This document shows positions 36,633-50,400 of a DNA stretch of 64,000 bases, one piece after another. The notes below the pieces were generated by a model that saw only the letters and a list, made by a program, of their open reading frames with translations, searched no databases and was not told the origin of the DNA. This DNA comes from Terfezia claveryi. Taxonomy: Eukaryota; Ascomycota; Pezizomycetes; Pezizales; Pezizaceae. Each line of letters starts with the position of its first letter. Position 1 is the first letter of the stretch. Position numbers and translations under genes: made by a program. Location of the stretch: contig WHUX01000013.1 of assembly GCA_015179025.1 (NCBI GenBank), positions 558,001 to 622,000 of the forward strand. Reading direction: 5' to 3'.

Positions 36633-39600
36633 ATCAAGATGTTCCTAAATGTAACTGCAGAGGTAACGTTTTGTTAAAGAGCCATGCGCAAAAGTCTGAG
36701 AGAATGTCTATACAACAACAAAGATGCAAGTAACACTAAGGTCGAAAAATACATAGGGGTGGATACAAGAAATACCCCCGGATTGCATCAAATAGGAACT
36801 GAAGTCCCCCCTTACCAGGTAGGTAGGTATGTTTGAAATGAGACAGGGTCCGATAATGGACATAGGGGTATGAAATATGGCCATGGGTATAGTATAGAGC
36901 TAACTGGTTGATAGATGGAATGAAAACCGAAGGGAGCAAAGCATGTCAATAGAACGGCGTACTTACCATTAAAAAGAAGCAATGTGACAAGATGGATGTT
37001 ATCGACGGCGAGGTGTGAGGAGGCAGTGTCACGGCGAGATCAGGTCAAGTCGGAATTCCTCCTCCAGACTATAGCAAGCACAGAGAATGAGCAATGTACC
37101 AATTTCAGAACGGGGAGCCCTGAGCCAGGGTGGGGCATGAACACCGAGCAAGAAAAGGCATGAGGCATTCTAGCTTACAGTATGAGCTGCTACTTGATCA
37201 GCTGAAGTAGAAATAAGGCCGATACAGTACGCAGTTTTGCGGAACAAGTATCGGTAGCTATTGCGGCCTTCAAGACGTGACCGCGATGACAAGCTAGTGA
37301 TCTAGCTTTAGAGTGACACTGGAAAAGCCTTCGTAAGTAGGTAGGTCAGGCTTATAAGAATATTGGGGGCAAATATGCGGTGTTCAACTACTTGGAGAGA
37401 AAAAAAAAAAAAAAAATGTAAGAGATTGAAATCATACGAGATTGAAGACCTTGAGGTATCTACTTAGTTGACCTGTCGACAACTGCTTACCAGCACCAAC
37501 AGAGCTGGTAGTTATGTGGGGTTTGCTAATTACCCTATCCTTAACGCAAGGCTAGTCACCACAACATTGCAGGGAGTGCCACACGTGCCATCCAGTGGTG
37601 CTTTGGCCATAAATTGCGGACAAGAGACCACTGTCTCGCTCATACCGATGTAGCGGCAGCGAAAACTGACAGTGCGGTAGCCTCATACATATTGGAACGG
37701 AACTACTGTGCCAGGAGGCAGATCTTTGCGGCAGAAAAAACGAAGCTTAACCCACCTTAGCTCTGGAATAATCCCGCGTGGCTTGAACCGATGAACCCGA
37801 CAAACCAAAGAATTAGCAGACAGGGGGGCCGGAAACACATGGGTTGGATAAGTGATCTTCGCGGTGAGAGGCTATACCAGTACAAACTAAATATCTGGGT
37901 GCACGCAGGCCAACAATGGCTTGTATCTCCCAAGCGAGAACATCACGTCAAAACGCAATCAGCGATTGACGGACGTTACCAATGGCCCATATTTGGTTTG
38001 CATCTCCTTGTGGGTTTGGGCAATCGATCGATCAAGAGCACTGATATATATATATATATATATATATACAGACAGCGAAGGCCATAGTATACGATGACGC
38101 ACACAAATTGAAACTAATAGCTAGCCGACCAATATGGTAATTGGGTCTTTTCCCTGAAGTGCTAGCGTGGCTAGACCCATTGCTGAGGTAGAACCCCGAG
38201 CTCTCTTATCAACTCATTGACTAGTTACTGACGTTAGAGCTCTATGGTAATCTGAACCTCAACGTATACATGTATCATCAATTTGAGTCCCAGTATAATC
38301 TAGAACATAAACGAAAATTGAGCTTCTGGGATTTCAGTCGTTTTTAGGTGCACTCAGCTAGTCAGCGTTAGATATTCAGATATACAGTGTGAGTTTCATT
38401 TTTCCTTATATCCATGTAGAGTAATTATCTCCTGTTCCAGAATAAAGATGGATACTCAAGCATAAGTAAGAATTTCAGAATCATGTTAAGGGAACTTTTC
38501 CCACCAGTGGCCAGTAAATGTGACAGTTAAACATCCTTAGAATGACCCCCCGAGTTTATTTTCACTCGCACGTCATATAGTCTAGTTGGCAGAACCAATT
38601 ACCTGATGGTATTCTAGTGGGATAAGATATTTTCATTCCTGCAAGAGTGGTGATTACGGATTGACATGTTGACCTTGTAGGTAAAGTGAGGGTTGAGTGA
38701 GGCAAGCAGAGATAGCAGAGGCAGCAAGGAATGGTACACATACAGAATTTTTTTTATGTGTGTGTTGGCTTCAAGACTTAGCGATATTCAGTTACCAACC
38801 TATCACCCCCTTTTTCCTGCTCCCTCACATATTTAATAGGAGCAAGAGGGCACTGTACGCTGACATTATAGGAGATTGTGTTGTAAATTGGATATCGTGG
38901 TTCTCGATGAGGGCAGAAGTGGAATGTGAAATTGACATAAAAACATCTGACGAGATGAGTCGGGAAGTATAAAAAGTTCTATTTCTATTTTAAATGCTAA
39001 TGCAGAAGAAAATTGCATCAATCCTCGCAGAGGATCTCCCTCCTAAGTCAGTCACTAACAATTGGTCCGCACCACCCGGATTCATACGTGAAGTTACCCA
39101 GTTCAGGTAGAACGATCTAATTCAATAACTCAACGTAAGAGGCGGATTGGGAAGTTCCAGGCCTCAGTGAGTATCACCAAGCCTAGAGCCTACTGCACTA
39201 CATCACAGATATCTCCCCCAACGTAGCCCCTTCCGACCGCTTCAGTACCGTTAATGTCATAAATGAGAACCCTGCTCCAACACCACAGAGCGGGTGAAAG
39301 CTTTGCAAATCTGCACTTTACCTGTCACTGATACATATAGGGGGCCTGATACATGACATGGAATTTTTCTCATTCGTGGGATTATACGGTTCCGATCAAC
39401 AAAGTTAATACCTAATTGCATCCAAACCATACCAAAGCCTAAAATTAACGACGGCTATGCTCCCGAGGATATATGCGGACAGATAGTATATACTTCTGGC
39501 AGCCATTTCTCCAGGCACGTATAGTGGGACGTGTGGCATTACATACAGAAGCGGCATTTCCCAAACTTCAGCATGTGGATCGCATCAATCAACCTAAGCA

Positions 39601-42600
39601 GATTGAAGTGGTTCTACAACCCACGTTTCCAGCTTGCTCGTCATGACCCCCTTACTGGGGCCGCATACGAGCACTGAGTTTCTTTCAAGGAAAAAATGAG
39701 TATACATATCCTTTGGGTCATTGATATGCTTTGAATGAGTACGTACATACTTAGTAGATGCAAGTTACCAGACCTTTAACCTCAAAGGAACACAGAGGTC
39801 TGAGACCCACCCCACCTTTTGGCTCATGCAGCTAGCTAGCAGAGTAGTGTCACACCAAGAATTACAGCGGGCATGTATCAATACGGGATAGACGACCTGC
39901 AGGTCGACACATTTCAGCCCAGGAATGCGAACCATCATGATTTTGGCATCGTATATAGGCTTGTGGATATAGCGCGACACAACTTTGCTTTTAGATTTGC
40001 GATGTTCAACCCAGGACGCATACCACACATATACTAGACATATGTATGTATATCACAAATATGAGGCAGTAGTCATGTCTAGCTAGAGATCAGATCTAGA
40101 GCAAGTTACTTCAGAGAATCCGTTATCTCCGCAGATAGGATTGTCATGCTCTTGACTTTTTTTCTAGGTAGCAAGTACTAGGTAATAATCCTATCCACAG
40201 TTCTAACTTTCCAGAAGTGAGATATCATGGCAGTGGGCTGATAGTGAATTCTAGATATATTTGCCGCATTTTCAAGCCCATCCTAATCACTGAGGAATTT
40301 AAGACCCATGTCGGACTAAATATAACAGGGGCTTTTGCCAGTCGTGTTTTAATTGTTTTAGTCAAGGAATGCTCAGGCATCGGTAGAATATCAAATTTAT
40401 TCTCTGAAACAAACCTCCGAACGCAGCGGTTGCGTTACCCATTCGACTGCATCACAATGAGGAGATTAGGCTCTAGAGTTCTGTTCCATATTTGCTTTTC
40501 TTACATAGTCCACGTTCTGCGCACATTCAAGAATCTGAGTCTCACAGAATTGCCCCCCAACCAGTCCCACCACACTTGTCTTTAACAAAGTTGTAATGTC
40601 GTAGAGGGTCACTATATAATGTGACGCCTCAGTTACCAGTATAAATGATACTGACACTATTGGATTTTGATTGCCAAGTCCACTCCAAATGTCAACCAAA
40701 CTGTCTTTCCACCTAGAATATACCTCAAAGAAACCCCTGTTGTAGTAGATATGTACTTTATATAGATGAAAGTTAGTCACTTGTCTTGTGGGACGAAAAG
40801 TATGTTAGTCAGTACTGTATACATGGGACACCATAATAATCCTTAAGATAAGATAACAATTCCAGTTTCACGAGTGTGGGTGGAAACCTATAATCGACGA
40901 TAAAGGTTTTATGTAATGGAATACCAAAAGTAAGATATCCATATCCTATATACTGTACATATGTACTTAGTATATCACAGGTAGCATTCTCAATCTCAAC
41001 TCATAAGTAACGTTAATGGTCGTACATGTATAGAAGACTTCCAAACCGCACCCCCGCTTGCTAAAAGGATCCCTTACTGATCTCTGGGCCCCACCTCAAT
41101 TGCGCAGAAGTTTGGCATGGGGTTGTTGATAAATGTAACGTACGCGGAAGTGGGGTATCTATAATAGCACAGGTTTTGTAACTTTTGGATCACCAGGCCA
41201 CTGATCTAGATAACTGGGCGGGGGATCAAGACATTCAGATCATACATCTTAACATCCAGTCTAAATCATATGCCAGCTAATTGCAAACCGCCGCATCTTT
41301 ATAATCATATCAAATCTGAATCCTTGTAATAACCAAGCACTACCCCTGTACAGCGGGGTTGGATGAACTGAATTTTGGAATTCTGTCTCCCTGGCTAAGC
41401 TTGCCATTGGATCTTGAAATGTTTCAGAAAATGGCAATTGGGGAGAGACAGGGTGTTTCATAAGCCGGTACCCTTTCGCTCGACCATACAAGATGGGCCT
41501 GGGAGATGAAGCCCTCACATTCGGGCTTTACTGAGTGGTTTGTGTGTAAGACTCAATCAACGATAGTATTTGCTTATACTTAGCCATTGATGCATAACCA
41601 TATATGTATCCTGTTTGTTCTGGACTCAGAGACCAGTTCGTTCCCTGGTACATATGTACCGATACAGACAGCGAGACTGTTACATCATAGGGTTTTTTTG
41701 GGGGGCCAAATAACCAGCAAGGCCATGGCCGGGAAGTATCATAGGGGATAAGCCTGGAGTAGGCAGCAATATACCAGCGGGGATTACAGGGCATTCATTA
41801 CTGACTTCAAGTGCCGCTACTGATAGATACAAGCTTGGACATATTCTAGGGCTGAATATGCGACTAAATCTATTCCGAATCCATGCGTATGCAATGCTAC
41901 AATACCTACGGAACCTTGCTAGTTTAGATGGCATATTCAAGATACGACATAATATATCCAGCCTATGAGCCTCTTCATCTGACCATGCAAAAACCTGAAT
42001 TGTGTGCCGTTTCTCAAACCTACATCGTCACCGGTGGAGTCTAGTAGGAACGCATGGAGCGTATGAACTAGGCCAAGGTAAGTATACAGGCGGAAGTGCG
42101 TATGGTGGTTCCACTGGATGGTCGGCAATATGCGCTTAGATGTTCATTTCCGATTTCTAGTTCCCAAAGAACGAGCTGTGCTAGGAACCGCTCGTGCACA
42201 TATCTGTGTATATTTTCTAGAACCATTGCGAAGCCTCTGCTTAACATTCCCACAAGCAGAAATTTGTATAATATAAACATACATGCATACTACTACTTTG
42301 GGTAATTATTAATAGGGGGTATTCAAATTAGGCCTATCCACCATGGATATCGACACCAAGATCATCATGTATGTGACTCCTATCTTGAACACCTCAACTG
42401 TGCAATTTAACCATTCTACTTAGCGTGCGTACGCTGAAGTACCTATACCATCTTGGCCCTGATGACATTCTACAGCAAGATTGTTGCTTCACAGTGCATT
42501 TCCGGGAACGGGCCCGACACCTGTGCATATAAAGTTTAAGATCACGTAGATACTCATGATTCCGACCCTTGTACGGCCTTTTGAGCTTGTTATCGTCCCG

Positions 42601-44212
42601 ACAACCCAGGGGTAGCCCCACTTACAGTAGTGTAGGTAGGCTAGGAGTTGGGCTAGAAGTTACCATGAAAAGCGAATTGCAGGCTCTGTGGTGTGGTGAA
42701 TTGGTCATCAAGAACTCGATCCCTGCTCTATGTTGTGTTCTAGCATTGGAAAGTTGGTTCGCTTAGTAAGCTCTTCCAACACATGCTGCAACATCCATGT
42801 GTTCTCGCTTAGAATTGCTTTGCCGAGACCCTGAAGAAGACGCCGATCGGACAACATTTTGATGCCTTGACCTTAGTCCGCACTTTCTCATCGAACTTAG
42901 CGGAGTTACGGATATGGGTAGTAGCTTGCTGGCAGCTACTGTAACATCCCAAGCAGACTAGCTACTCGACCACTTCGGAGAATTATATTTTGGGTTTCCG
43001 CGGCGTAGTACGATCGTTACCCGGTAATAGTCTCCGCATCGTGCTGGGACAAGTGTACAGTATACCTATGTACCCATCATATTATCTTCAACCTTTTGGT
43101 GAAGTATCAAGCATGTGAGGAGTCCGAGCCCAAAAGCACTTCGCCATCCAATTTCCTCCCATCCAACCGAGTCGTGTTGGCCAAGAATTAACCCCCACTG
43201 TGCGTTTAGATCTACATTACGTGAAACTGATTGCCACACAGTGGGGTTACCGTCATGTAACGGTTAGATGGATATTACCTAGTCGTTCGTCGTGACTATC
43301 GTTCGTCCCATAACTAGGCAGTTGTTCAATCATGACCGCAGGAAGTACCTACTGTAACTCCATGCATGCACATCACAACCTAGGTACTGTACATACATAT
43401 AGCTGCATTACCGAATTCTCTACGGAGTACGGTACTACCGGTATGTACAGTGCCTAAGCTAGGAGCTCCTTGCACTTATAGATCTAGTAATAATTACGTG
43501 ATGCATCACAATGCTATGGGGGTACCTACATAGTTAAGCGGTAAAGCTACATGCATCGTGGGTCAAAGCATACCGGTAGTACATGCACATGCACCTATAT
43601 TGGAAAAGCAAAACGGCTTCATGTTCTAGTCATACGGTTCCACAGCGTTGCAAAAGACGTTTACCTCGGAATTAAGGTCTATGATAAGTTTAGGGAACTG
43701 GATCATGCAAGGCTGAGCCTCCAGTCGTTCCAGCAACCTCTCACTTGTCAAGCCATGAGCTCTAGAACGGCGTCAGATGAACCTGCGACCTCCGCGGACA
43801 CCTGCGCACCGTTAAACTTTAGTTAGTTACCTACTTAATGCCAGGAGCTCTTATTGATACGCCGTTACAAACAAGAAAATGAAAGGGCTGCTCTGACTAA
43901 ATATTAGCTACTAGTGGGGGACGCATTGATGCAGGAGATTAATACCACCGGCGAGGTAGTCGGATTTTCAATATTACGTGTTCTGGATTATGTAGATGTT
44001 TTAGCCGAGGACGTGAGGAATTTGTTATTACATGATGCATTACTTCTACACAGAATGTTTTAAATTTGATACACAAAAAGGAATAGCAAATAAGAATGTT
44101 CTCAGAATTGTTGTGGCGCATTTATATCACGTGATTATATAATGTAAATACCACAACTGGCCTACCGGTACCGCAAACAAGCTGGAAGTACAGATGGAAT
44201 TGAATCTAAACA
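36633..44212. other. Long gene-free stretch
   Basis: About 7.5 kb without a supported gene. The first few hundred bases are upstream sequence of the C2H2 gene. Contents include an A18 run (about 37399-37416), a (TA)n tract at 38044-38068 and many TAGGTA-type repeats. Open frames (for example 40217-40585, 122 codons plus) are short and without domains. Confidence 0.45.
38044..38068. repeat. (TA)n microsatellite
   Basis: About 25 bases of uninterrupted AT/TA dinucleotide repeat. Confidence 0.9.
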
Positions 44213-44272
44213 TAGTTTCTGAGTAGTCTGGCTCTACGAGGGGCTTGTGCCAACCAGACTAGTTTCTGAGTA
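44213..44272. repeat. 34-bp micro-element between perfect 13-bp direct repeats
   Basis: TAGTTTCTGAGTA is present at 44213-44225 and again at 44260-44272. The 34 bases between start GTCTGG and end CCAGAC, a perfect 6-bp terminal inverted repeat. The right part reads GGGGCTTGTGCCAACCAGAC, the complement of the motif at 63535. This is the clearest copy of the dispersed family: terminal inverted repeats plus a target-site-like duplication, but with an interior far too short to encode anything. Confidence 0.7.
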
Positions 44273-44548
44273 CTTCCAAATAAGCAATGAGAAGGAAGCT
44301 GAGCTAAAAATAATTTTAAATTTTTTTTTTAAAAAAAAATTCCTCAAGTACGAGGTTCTTGCCACCAAGCAATGAGGGCTAGCCCCGATTAGAACTACCA
44401 AAACAGGCAGTCTCGTGATTCCGTATGAAGGTACCTTCCGATTTGACAATACTTTTGTCTTCAATGCATCCTTTGTATTTCTTCTTTGACTCCGTCTCCC
44501 CCTCGACCTTCTTGAGCTCCTCCTTAAGAGCAGATAACTAGACTATTA

Positions 44549-44769
44549 TCCTCCATCCGCCTCCTCATCATCCTCCTCTTCCTCCTCCTCCTCTCCTCCT
44601 CTTCCTCCTCCTTCTCTCCTCCTCCTCCTCCTCCTCCTTCTCTCCTCCTCCTCCTCCTCCTTTTTCTCTCCTCCTCCTTCTCTCCTCCCCCTCTCCTCCT
44701 CCCCCTCTCCTCCTCCTCTCCTCCTCCTCTCCTCCTCCTCCTCCTCCACCACCACCACCACCACCACCA
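44549..44769. repeat. Polypyrimidine (TCC/CTCCTC)n tract ending in (CCA)n
   Basis: About 220 bases almost entirely C and T on the plus strand, built of CTCCTCCT units with TTCT interruptions and ending in seven or more CCA triplets. The minus-strand frame across it encodes only Glu/Arg/Gly and Val runs and is not taken as a gene. Such homopurine-homopyrimidine tracts can form triplex DNA. Confidence 0.85.
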
Positions 44770-45927
44770 GCTGCCTCTTCACACTCTCTCTGTGCGGCAT
44801 GCGTGTTCTTCTAGCTACCAGCCTTCTCTTCTGAGATCTGCTGATCAACTTCCTTCAATCGAATTCCTCAGGCTCCTCCACTTGTACTCAAGGCAGTAGC
44901 GGCATTATGAGTACTACGTATATGGTGTTTATTTCCCAGCCCGGTTAACCCCACTATTGGTAGCCACTCAAATATCTTAACCATAGCGTAACCTATCAAA
45001 TGCTGCACCGAACATGCCAATGGTTAGCCTCTTCTTTCAGCCTCTCCCCGCACTCAGTTGTAGGACCCTAAACCCTTGTTTCCCAACCTCTTCCACATGA
45101 AATTTGTAACAAGTAAAGCCCTAAATTGAACTGAAGGATATCTGAAGATCAGTTGATCAGATCTCAAGAACCGCTAGGCATTGGCTATAAGGAAGCATAT
45201 GATATCTTGTTCAAGCCAACCGCTCCAATGAACTCGCAATCCAGCGTTGCGGACTTCGCCTAAGGCAAATGATCAGCCTCAAGATCCATGCCCGCCTGCG
45301 GAATACACCTCATCTCGGATATTATAACCCCGCAAATAAACAACGCCGTCTCATGCCTTCAGTGTTTGGCACACACCCACAGAAAGACCTACTGTCTTGT
45401 TTGGTTTGGCATGAGGGTGGGTTGTTTGCTACAGCTCAGCCACGCCCACTAACATTACCGCATTACCCTCCCCGGAACACACGGCCGAACGAGGAGGTGG
45501 TGTTATCAGGATCAGCAACCGTGCAGATAGAAATTGATATGGTAATGATATGACATGAATGTACAGGATTCTATTCAAGGCAATTGGCTTTTACTATAGT
45601 CTGGTTGGGATTCAATTTAATTCTTCACTATCGAGTGTTACTTATTGCTGGGTAACCGGACTAATTATATAGCTATAGTCGATAGTCGATATATACATAT
45701 ATGTCGCTTGTGGCTGAACTGCCTACATCAGCATTACCCTGTACTACTCACTACTGCCAATCCCATATGCATGAGAAATTATGTGCGCATGCAGCAATTT
45801 ATTCTCATCAGTTCGATCGATTTAGGCTGGTGACTACTGGCAAGTGGCAGCCTCACGATCCGCGGGCTACTGCTCTGTGTTGCTTTATTTAGTTCAACAA
45901 ATTCCGTAGCACGAGACCAAAGATCAC

Positions 45928-45973
45928 CAATCCCAGGTGCCAACCAGACTACCGTAGGTACAATCCCAGGTGC
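45928..45973. repeat. 20-bp insertion between perfect 13-bp direct repeats
   Basis: CAATCCCAGGTGC occurs at 45928-45940 and 45961-45973. The 20 bases between begin CAACCAGAC and continue TACCGTAGGTA, itself an imperfect palindrome. The CAACCAGAC piece matches the end of the 34-bp element at 44226-44259. Confidence 0.65.
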
Positions 45974-47481
45974 TCTTAGCAAATAGCTTCAATTAGCTCT
46001 TTCACACCTTGCAAGCTGCGAACCTGCGAAGTACTTTAGGAGGCTTAATTAATTTTTAATTTACACCTATAGTGCCATGTTGCGGTTTCCGCGGCTACGG
46101 GAAATGCAAAGACTCAGATACTCAGCTAATCTGCAGCAATGATCAGGGACCTGCTGTAGGTGCCTATTCAATTTGCTTAGTGGATCCCGGGGGGAAGGGC
46201 GACGGTAGTTGCTTACGGAACGGGGATACGGGAGTCCTCATGTTACCGGGGCTAGGGGGCCCGGGTTGGAGGGAAAAAAATAAATAAATAAATAAAAAAA
46301 GAAGCTCGGGATTGCAGTTCGGAACATGAACCGTAATTCGTGAGGAATTGAATTTACTAAACTTAGCTATAATCCTTTGACTTTCTCGATACGGAAGCCA
46401 CTGCAGATATTACTTGGGGGTTTATATTCGTCGAACTGCACAAAACTAACATGTACCTTGGTGATCGTGACGGTCGGTGCATATCGATCATGGAGTTGAC
46501 GATGATCATGAAGTTGAACCCTAAATGAACCCTCAACTTTTCAATGAGGCTGCTGCCGGTACTGTATTTAGGATAAGGCGAATAAAGATTGGCCTCCCTG
46601 AGCTGGATCCAAGGGTTATTGGAACCCAAACCATAGTCTTGCAGGAGTACCAGTTGTTTGGTAGCCCAACCGCATTTGGACATCATTCAAATGTACAAGA
46701 TATTATCAAGACACAGTTGGCCAGGCCTAGGACACTGTCTCTTCCATTATAGGTTCTCCTTCCGGAAGGCAACCGCTCATCGATGCATCACAATCGTTTC
46801 GTATCTATTTGCTGCTTCACTACGAGGCAACCATTTGTTCGCCTCATCTTTCTCACCACGACACAATTTCAATAGTGAGAGGTCTGGGTTCGACTGGGCA
46901 TGGTAAGTCCATCCAATGTGTGCACAATTGTGACAGAGCGAATCTTAAGCACATCACGGAGCGTACACCGACAGATTCCTGTTACTTTGGATTCATAGCC
47001 GGTATGGCACGTGGCACCATCAATTGCAATTCCTTGACTCATTACTTGGACCAATCACAGGCGGACTCACTGAACTGAAGCCCTGACCCTAAGATTTGCG
47101 CACGGTGCTCCCCACACTGAATCATAATATGTCATTGAAGCACAGACCTATTGCGAGGAGCCTTGGAATAATAAGTCATACCAAGAACCAGACAATGGAA
47201 ATCAGGGTAAAAATAGAATAGGGCAACCAAAAAAACTTCCCAATCAATGAAGACCCCAGAGTATGAAAAAAAAGAGGAGATGACTCATGAAAATGGAAGG
47301 TCTAGCCCGAGAGAAGTAAGGACTGGAAGGATATATGTACCAAAAATGCCAAAAAATGTCAAGTAAAACCTCGCAACAACAAATAAAAGTATACAAGAGA
47401 CCACCACTTTCGTCTCACCTGCGTATTGATTTGATCATGAGGCGCGTCATCCACACATTTTGCCCCTTGTGCTTACCATTA

Positions 47482-50400
47482 CTATTGCGCACCATAGCCA
47501 CCGTTGCCACCCCATGCCCAGCTCGCCTCATCATCAGCTGATACCTGCACCTCAGTCATATCGATCCCACCCATTGGAAATGCCTCTAATCGCGGGCCGA
47601 TGCCCGCTCCGCTTCGTCCCATACCATCCCCGGAGGACTGATACGTGCGTATTGTAGGCCCTGGGCCTCCATATAGCCCTTGATCAGCTCCACCACCGGT
47701 ACCTCGACTGAGCAGCTGGCGCTCCAAGGCGTCGATGCTCAACTGCTCCAGCCCCAGCCCAACGCTACCCGCGCCAATCCCGCCGCTGAGGCCGAGTCCG
47801 CTGGGGGCAGTTGGAGCGGAGGTAAATTGCAGTTGTTCCATGGACACACCAGTGGTAGGCAGAGACATGTTAAGCATGGACATATTGACATGTAGGTTCC
47901 TGTTAATTAGGGAATTCAGTCCCGCGCCTAGGCCTTCCAGTCCCATCTGCTGATGTAGCTGCTGCGGACCCTGTAAGTTGAATTGCCGCATGGAATGGTT
48001 ACTCCGCGGTGGCGTGGTTCCCGGAGTAGTCCCCGCGAACCTCCCGGGGTCCATCATTCCAACGCCTAGCATTGGGGGTGTCTGGGTCCCGCCCACCCTT
48101 TGCTGCTGCTGGTGGATAAGGTGTTGGCTAGTTTGATGATATGTAGGCATTAAATACGGGCTGACACTACCAGATGGAGATGGGTAGTATGCCCCACCAC
48201 CAGTATTACCTCCTAATTTCTGTTTCCCCTGCTGATGTTGCTGCGCCTGTTGCATCTCCTGTTCAGGATGTTCAAGGAAAGATTGCTCCTGGAAACTCCC
48301 ATGGTGAGAGTGACAATCATCTACTTCATAGGCAAGATTTCCAGCAATACTCATATGCGCGGGAGATGCCGTTAAGGTAGGTATTGACGCATTGATAGTA
48401 GAAAGCAGTGGTTGGTTATGATAGCAACCAGCCCCGCCAATTGGTGTGCTGGGAGTATTTGCAGCATTTGGCGATACCGGTGGAGCCTGAGGATGCACCG
48501 CACATTGCTGCCGAGAATATAACTTATCCGGAGTGATGTCCCTACATGCAGTCGCCTTCACCTGACCTCCTGCAGCTGTACCTGAATGTGTTGGCTTAGG
48601 TGAACCAGCTATAGGTGGAGATAATGGCTTCTCAGGATTAGTCGGCTTGACCTCATCCTTAATCAAATCCAAGATTGGTAATGAAATCTGCTCCATGTGT
48701 CTTGCCAGATGTACTGTTAACTTCTTCCACGATGTGCACGTCTGTCCACAAAATCTGCACTGCTCACTAGTAGGCTCTTTCTTCGTATCGTTATGGCACA
48801 ATTCCACAATCGCGAGCACCTTATCCGCTTGTTCTTGGACCGGGTCAACGGCTACGGCCGAAGCTGCAGCTTTTTTCCCCTTTGCCCCTGCCTTAGCCTT
48901 CATTGCCGCCTTGGCTGCCTTTACCTTCGGCTCGGGGAACTTATGTTCCCGGACAAGATGCTGTACAAAATTGTCTTTCCGGTAACAAACGTGCTGACAA
49001 TCTGTTTGATTACACTTCCACCACTCTAAATGCCGATGACGTTCATTCTCATGCCTAACCCAATCTGCTTTCCGTTTGAAGCTCTTTGGTTCAGTACAAT
49101 CAGGGAATGTACATGTAAACGGTTGAACATCTTCATGCACGTGCTTTGTCCAGTCTGAAGGCTTGCCGAATCGCTTCACCTTGAAGCAAATTGTGCATTC
49201 GAATTCTGCTGGGAGGCGTGTGACAGGGGGATCTGGAACTCCAAAGGGATATTGCGCCCCTATAATTGTATTGTCCAGATGTTCCTCGCTACCATTCGAT
49301 GCATTTGCAGCAGATATTTTGGTGAATGATTCCGACGTACCTCGCGGATTCAGAGTAAGGCATTTACTCTTGTTATGGCAGTCGCCACGAGCTACTGCAG
49401 CGCTATGCTTTAACTTATTATCTTGTAGCTTTTTATACCGCTTGACCTGCTCATGAGCAATACGGTCGACGAGTTGTTGAGCGAGTAGAGGATTAAGTTC
49501 GCGGATATTTGTAGCATATCCCTCGAAGGTAGGCTTGATATCGAGCTTATTTAGAGGTTTGGCCATGGGTATTTCCGGCTCCTCGTCTTCATCACTATCG
49601 TATAACCCTGCTGCCTCCTCCTGTAAAGTCTTTTCAGGGCCTGGTGCGGTGGCCATAGACAAAGCTACGGCTCCCAAGTTAGGGATGCTCGTCGTTGAGC
49701 TCCCAAATGTATGCCTCCTCAATACCGTCGGACTGCTGGTGAGCGGAATAGCTGGTGGTCCTCCATGTAAATGCATCATCGTTGCCAACCCAAATTCCGG
49801 CTTTGGAGTCGGTCGTGGCTTAGTGAGCTTCGCACCAATGGATGATCCAAGGCTCGATAGATCACTCTTGCTCCGAGAACGCTTCATTCCTATTCCTATG
49901 GCTGGGGGACCCAATGAATTAGTACCTACTAACGCGCTCCACGGCAATGGTGATGACGTGCCACCGCTTGTTGTACTCCTGCCACCACTTTCTCCGTGAG
50001 CTGCCCCAACGGCAGCTAACTGCCCTGTCATTGCCCCAATTGCAGTATCGATACTCAGCTTCCCCTTACGCTGATTTGACCAGGTGGGCCTCCATCTCGG
50101 CGGAGGAAATGCACTGCTCGATGTACTATCCTTCCGTGAATGTTCCGCAAGTGGAGGTTTCGGAGGCCCCCCATCCCCGGCATTGCTAGGTGTCCGCTTG
50201 ATTCCTTTAAATGGGAACTCAAAGATGCTTGATTTACGGTCCTTGGGTGACTTTTCCCTATCTTTATCCTTATCCCTTCCAAAAGACAACCGCTTCAGTA
50301 TTCCCTCCGTATTGACAAATTTATCCACATCTGCTGAAGTTATGTCCCGAGTATTCCTTGCACTGCCAAAAGTAGCAACTCGGCTGGCAGTTTCGAGTCT

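Larger units (their letters stand above)
44273..47481. other. Gene-free stretch with repeats
   Basis: It contains the polypyrimidine tract at 44549-44769 and the insertion at 45928-45973. A further GTCTGGTTGG motif lies at about 45599-45608 and an A/TAAA-rich piece at 46277-46300. No gene is supported. Frames such as 45269-45553 plus have no domain. Confidence 0.45.

Noticed and set aside
44546..44848. Minus-strand frame of Glu/Arg/Gly/Val runs
   Set aside because: A product of the polypyrimidine tract; no normal sequence outside the repeat.
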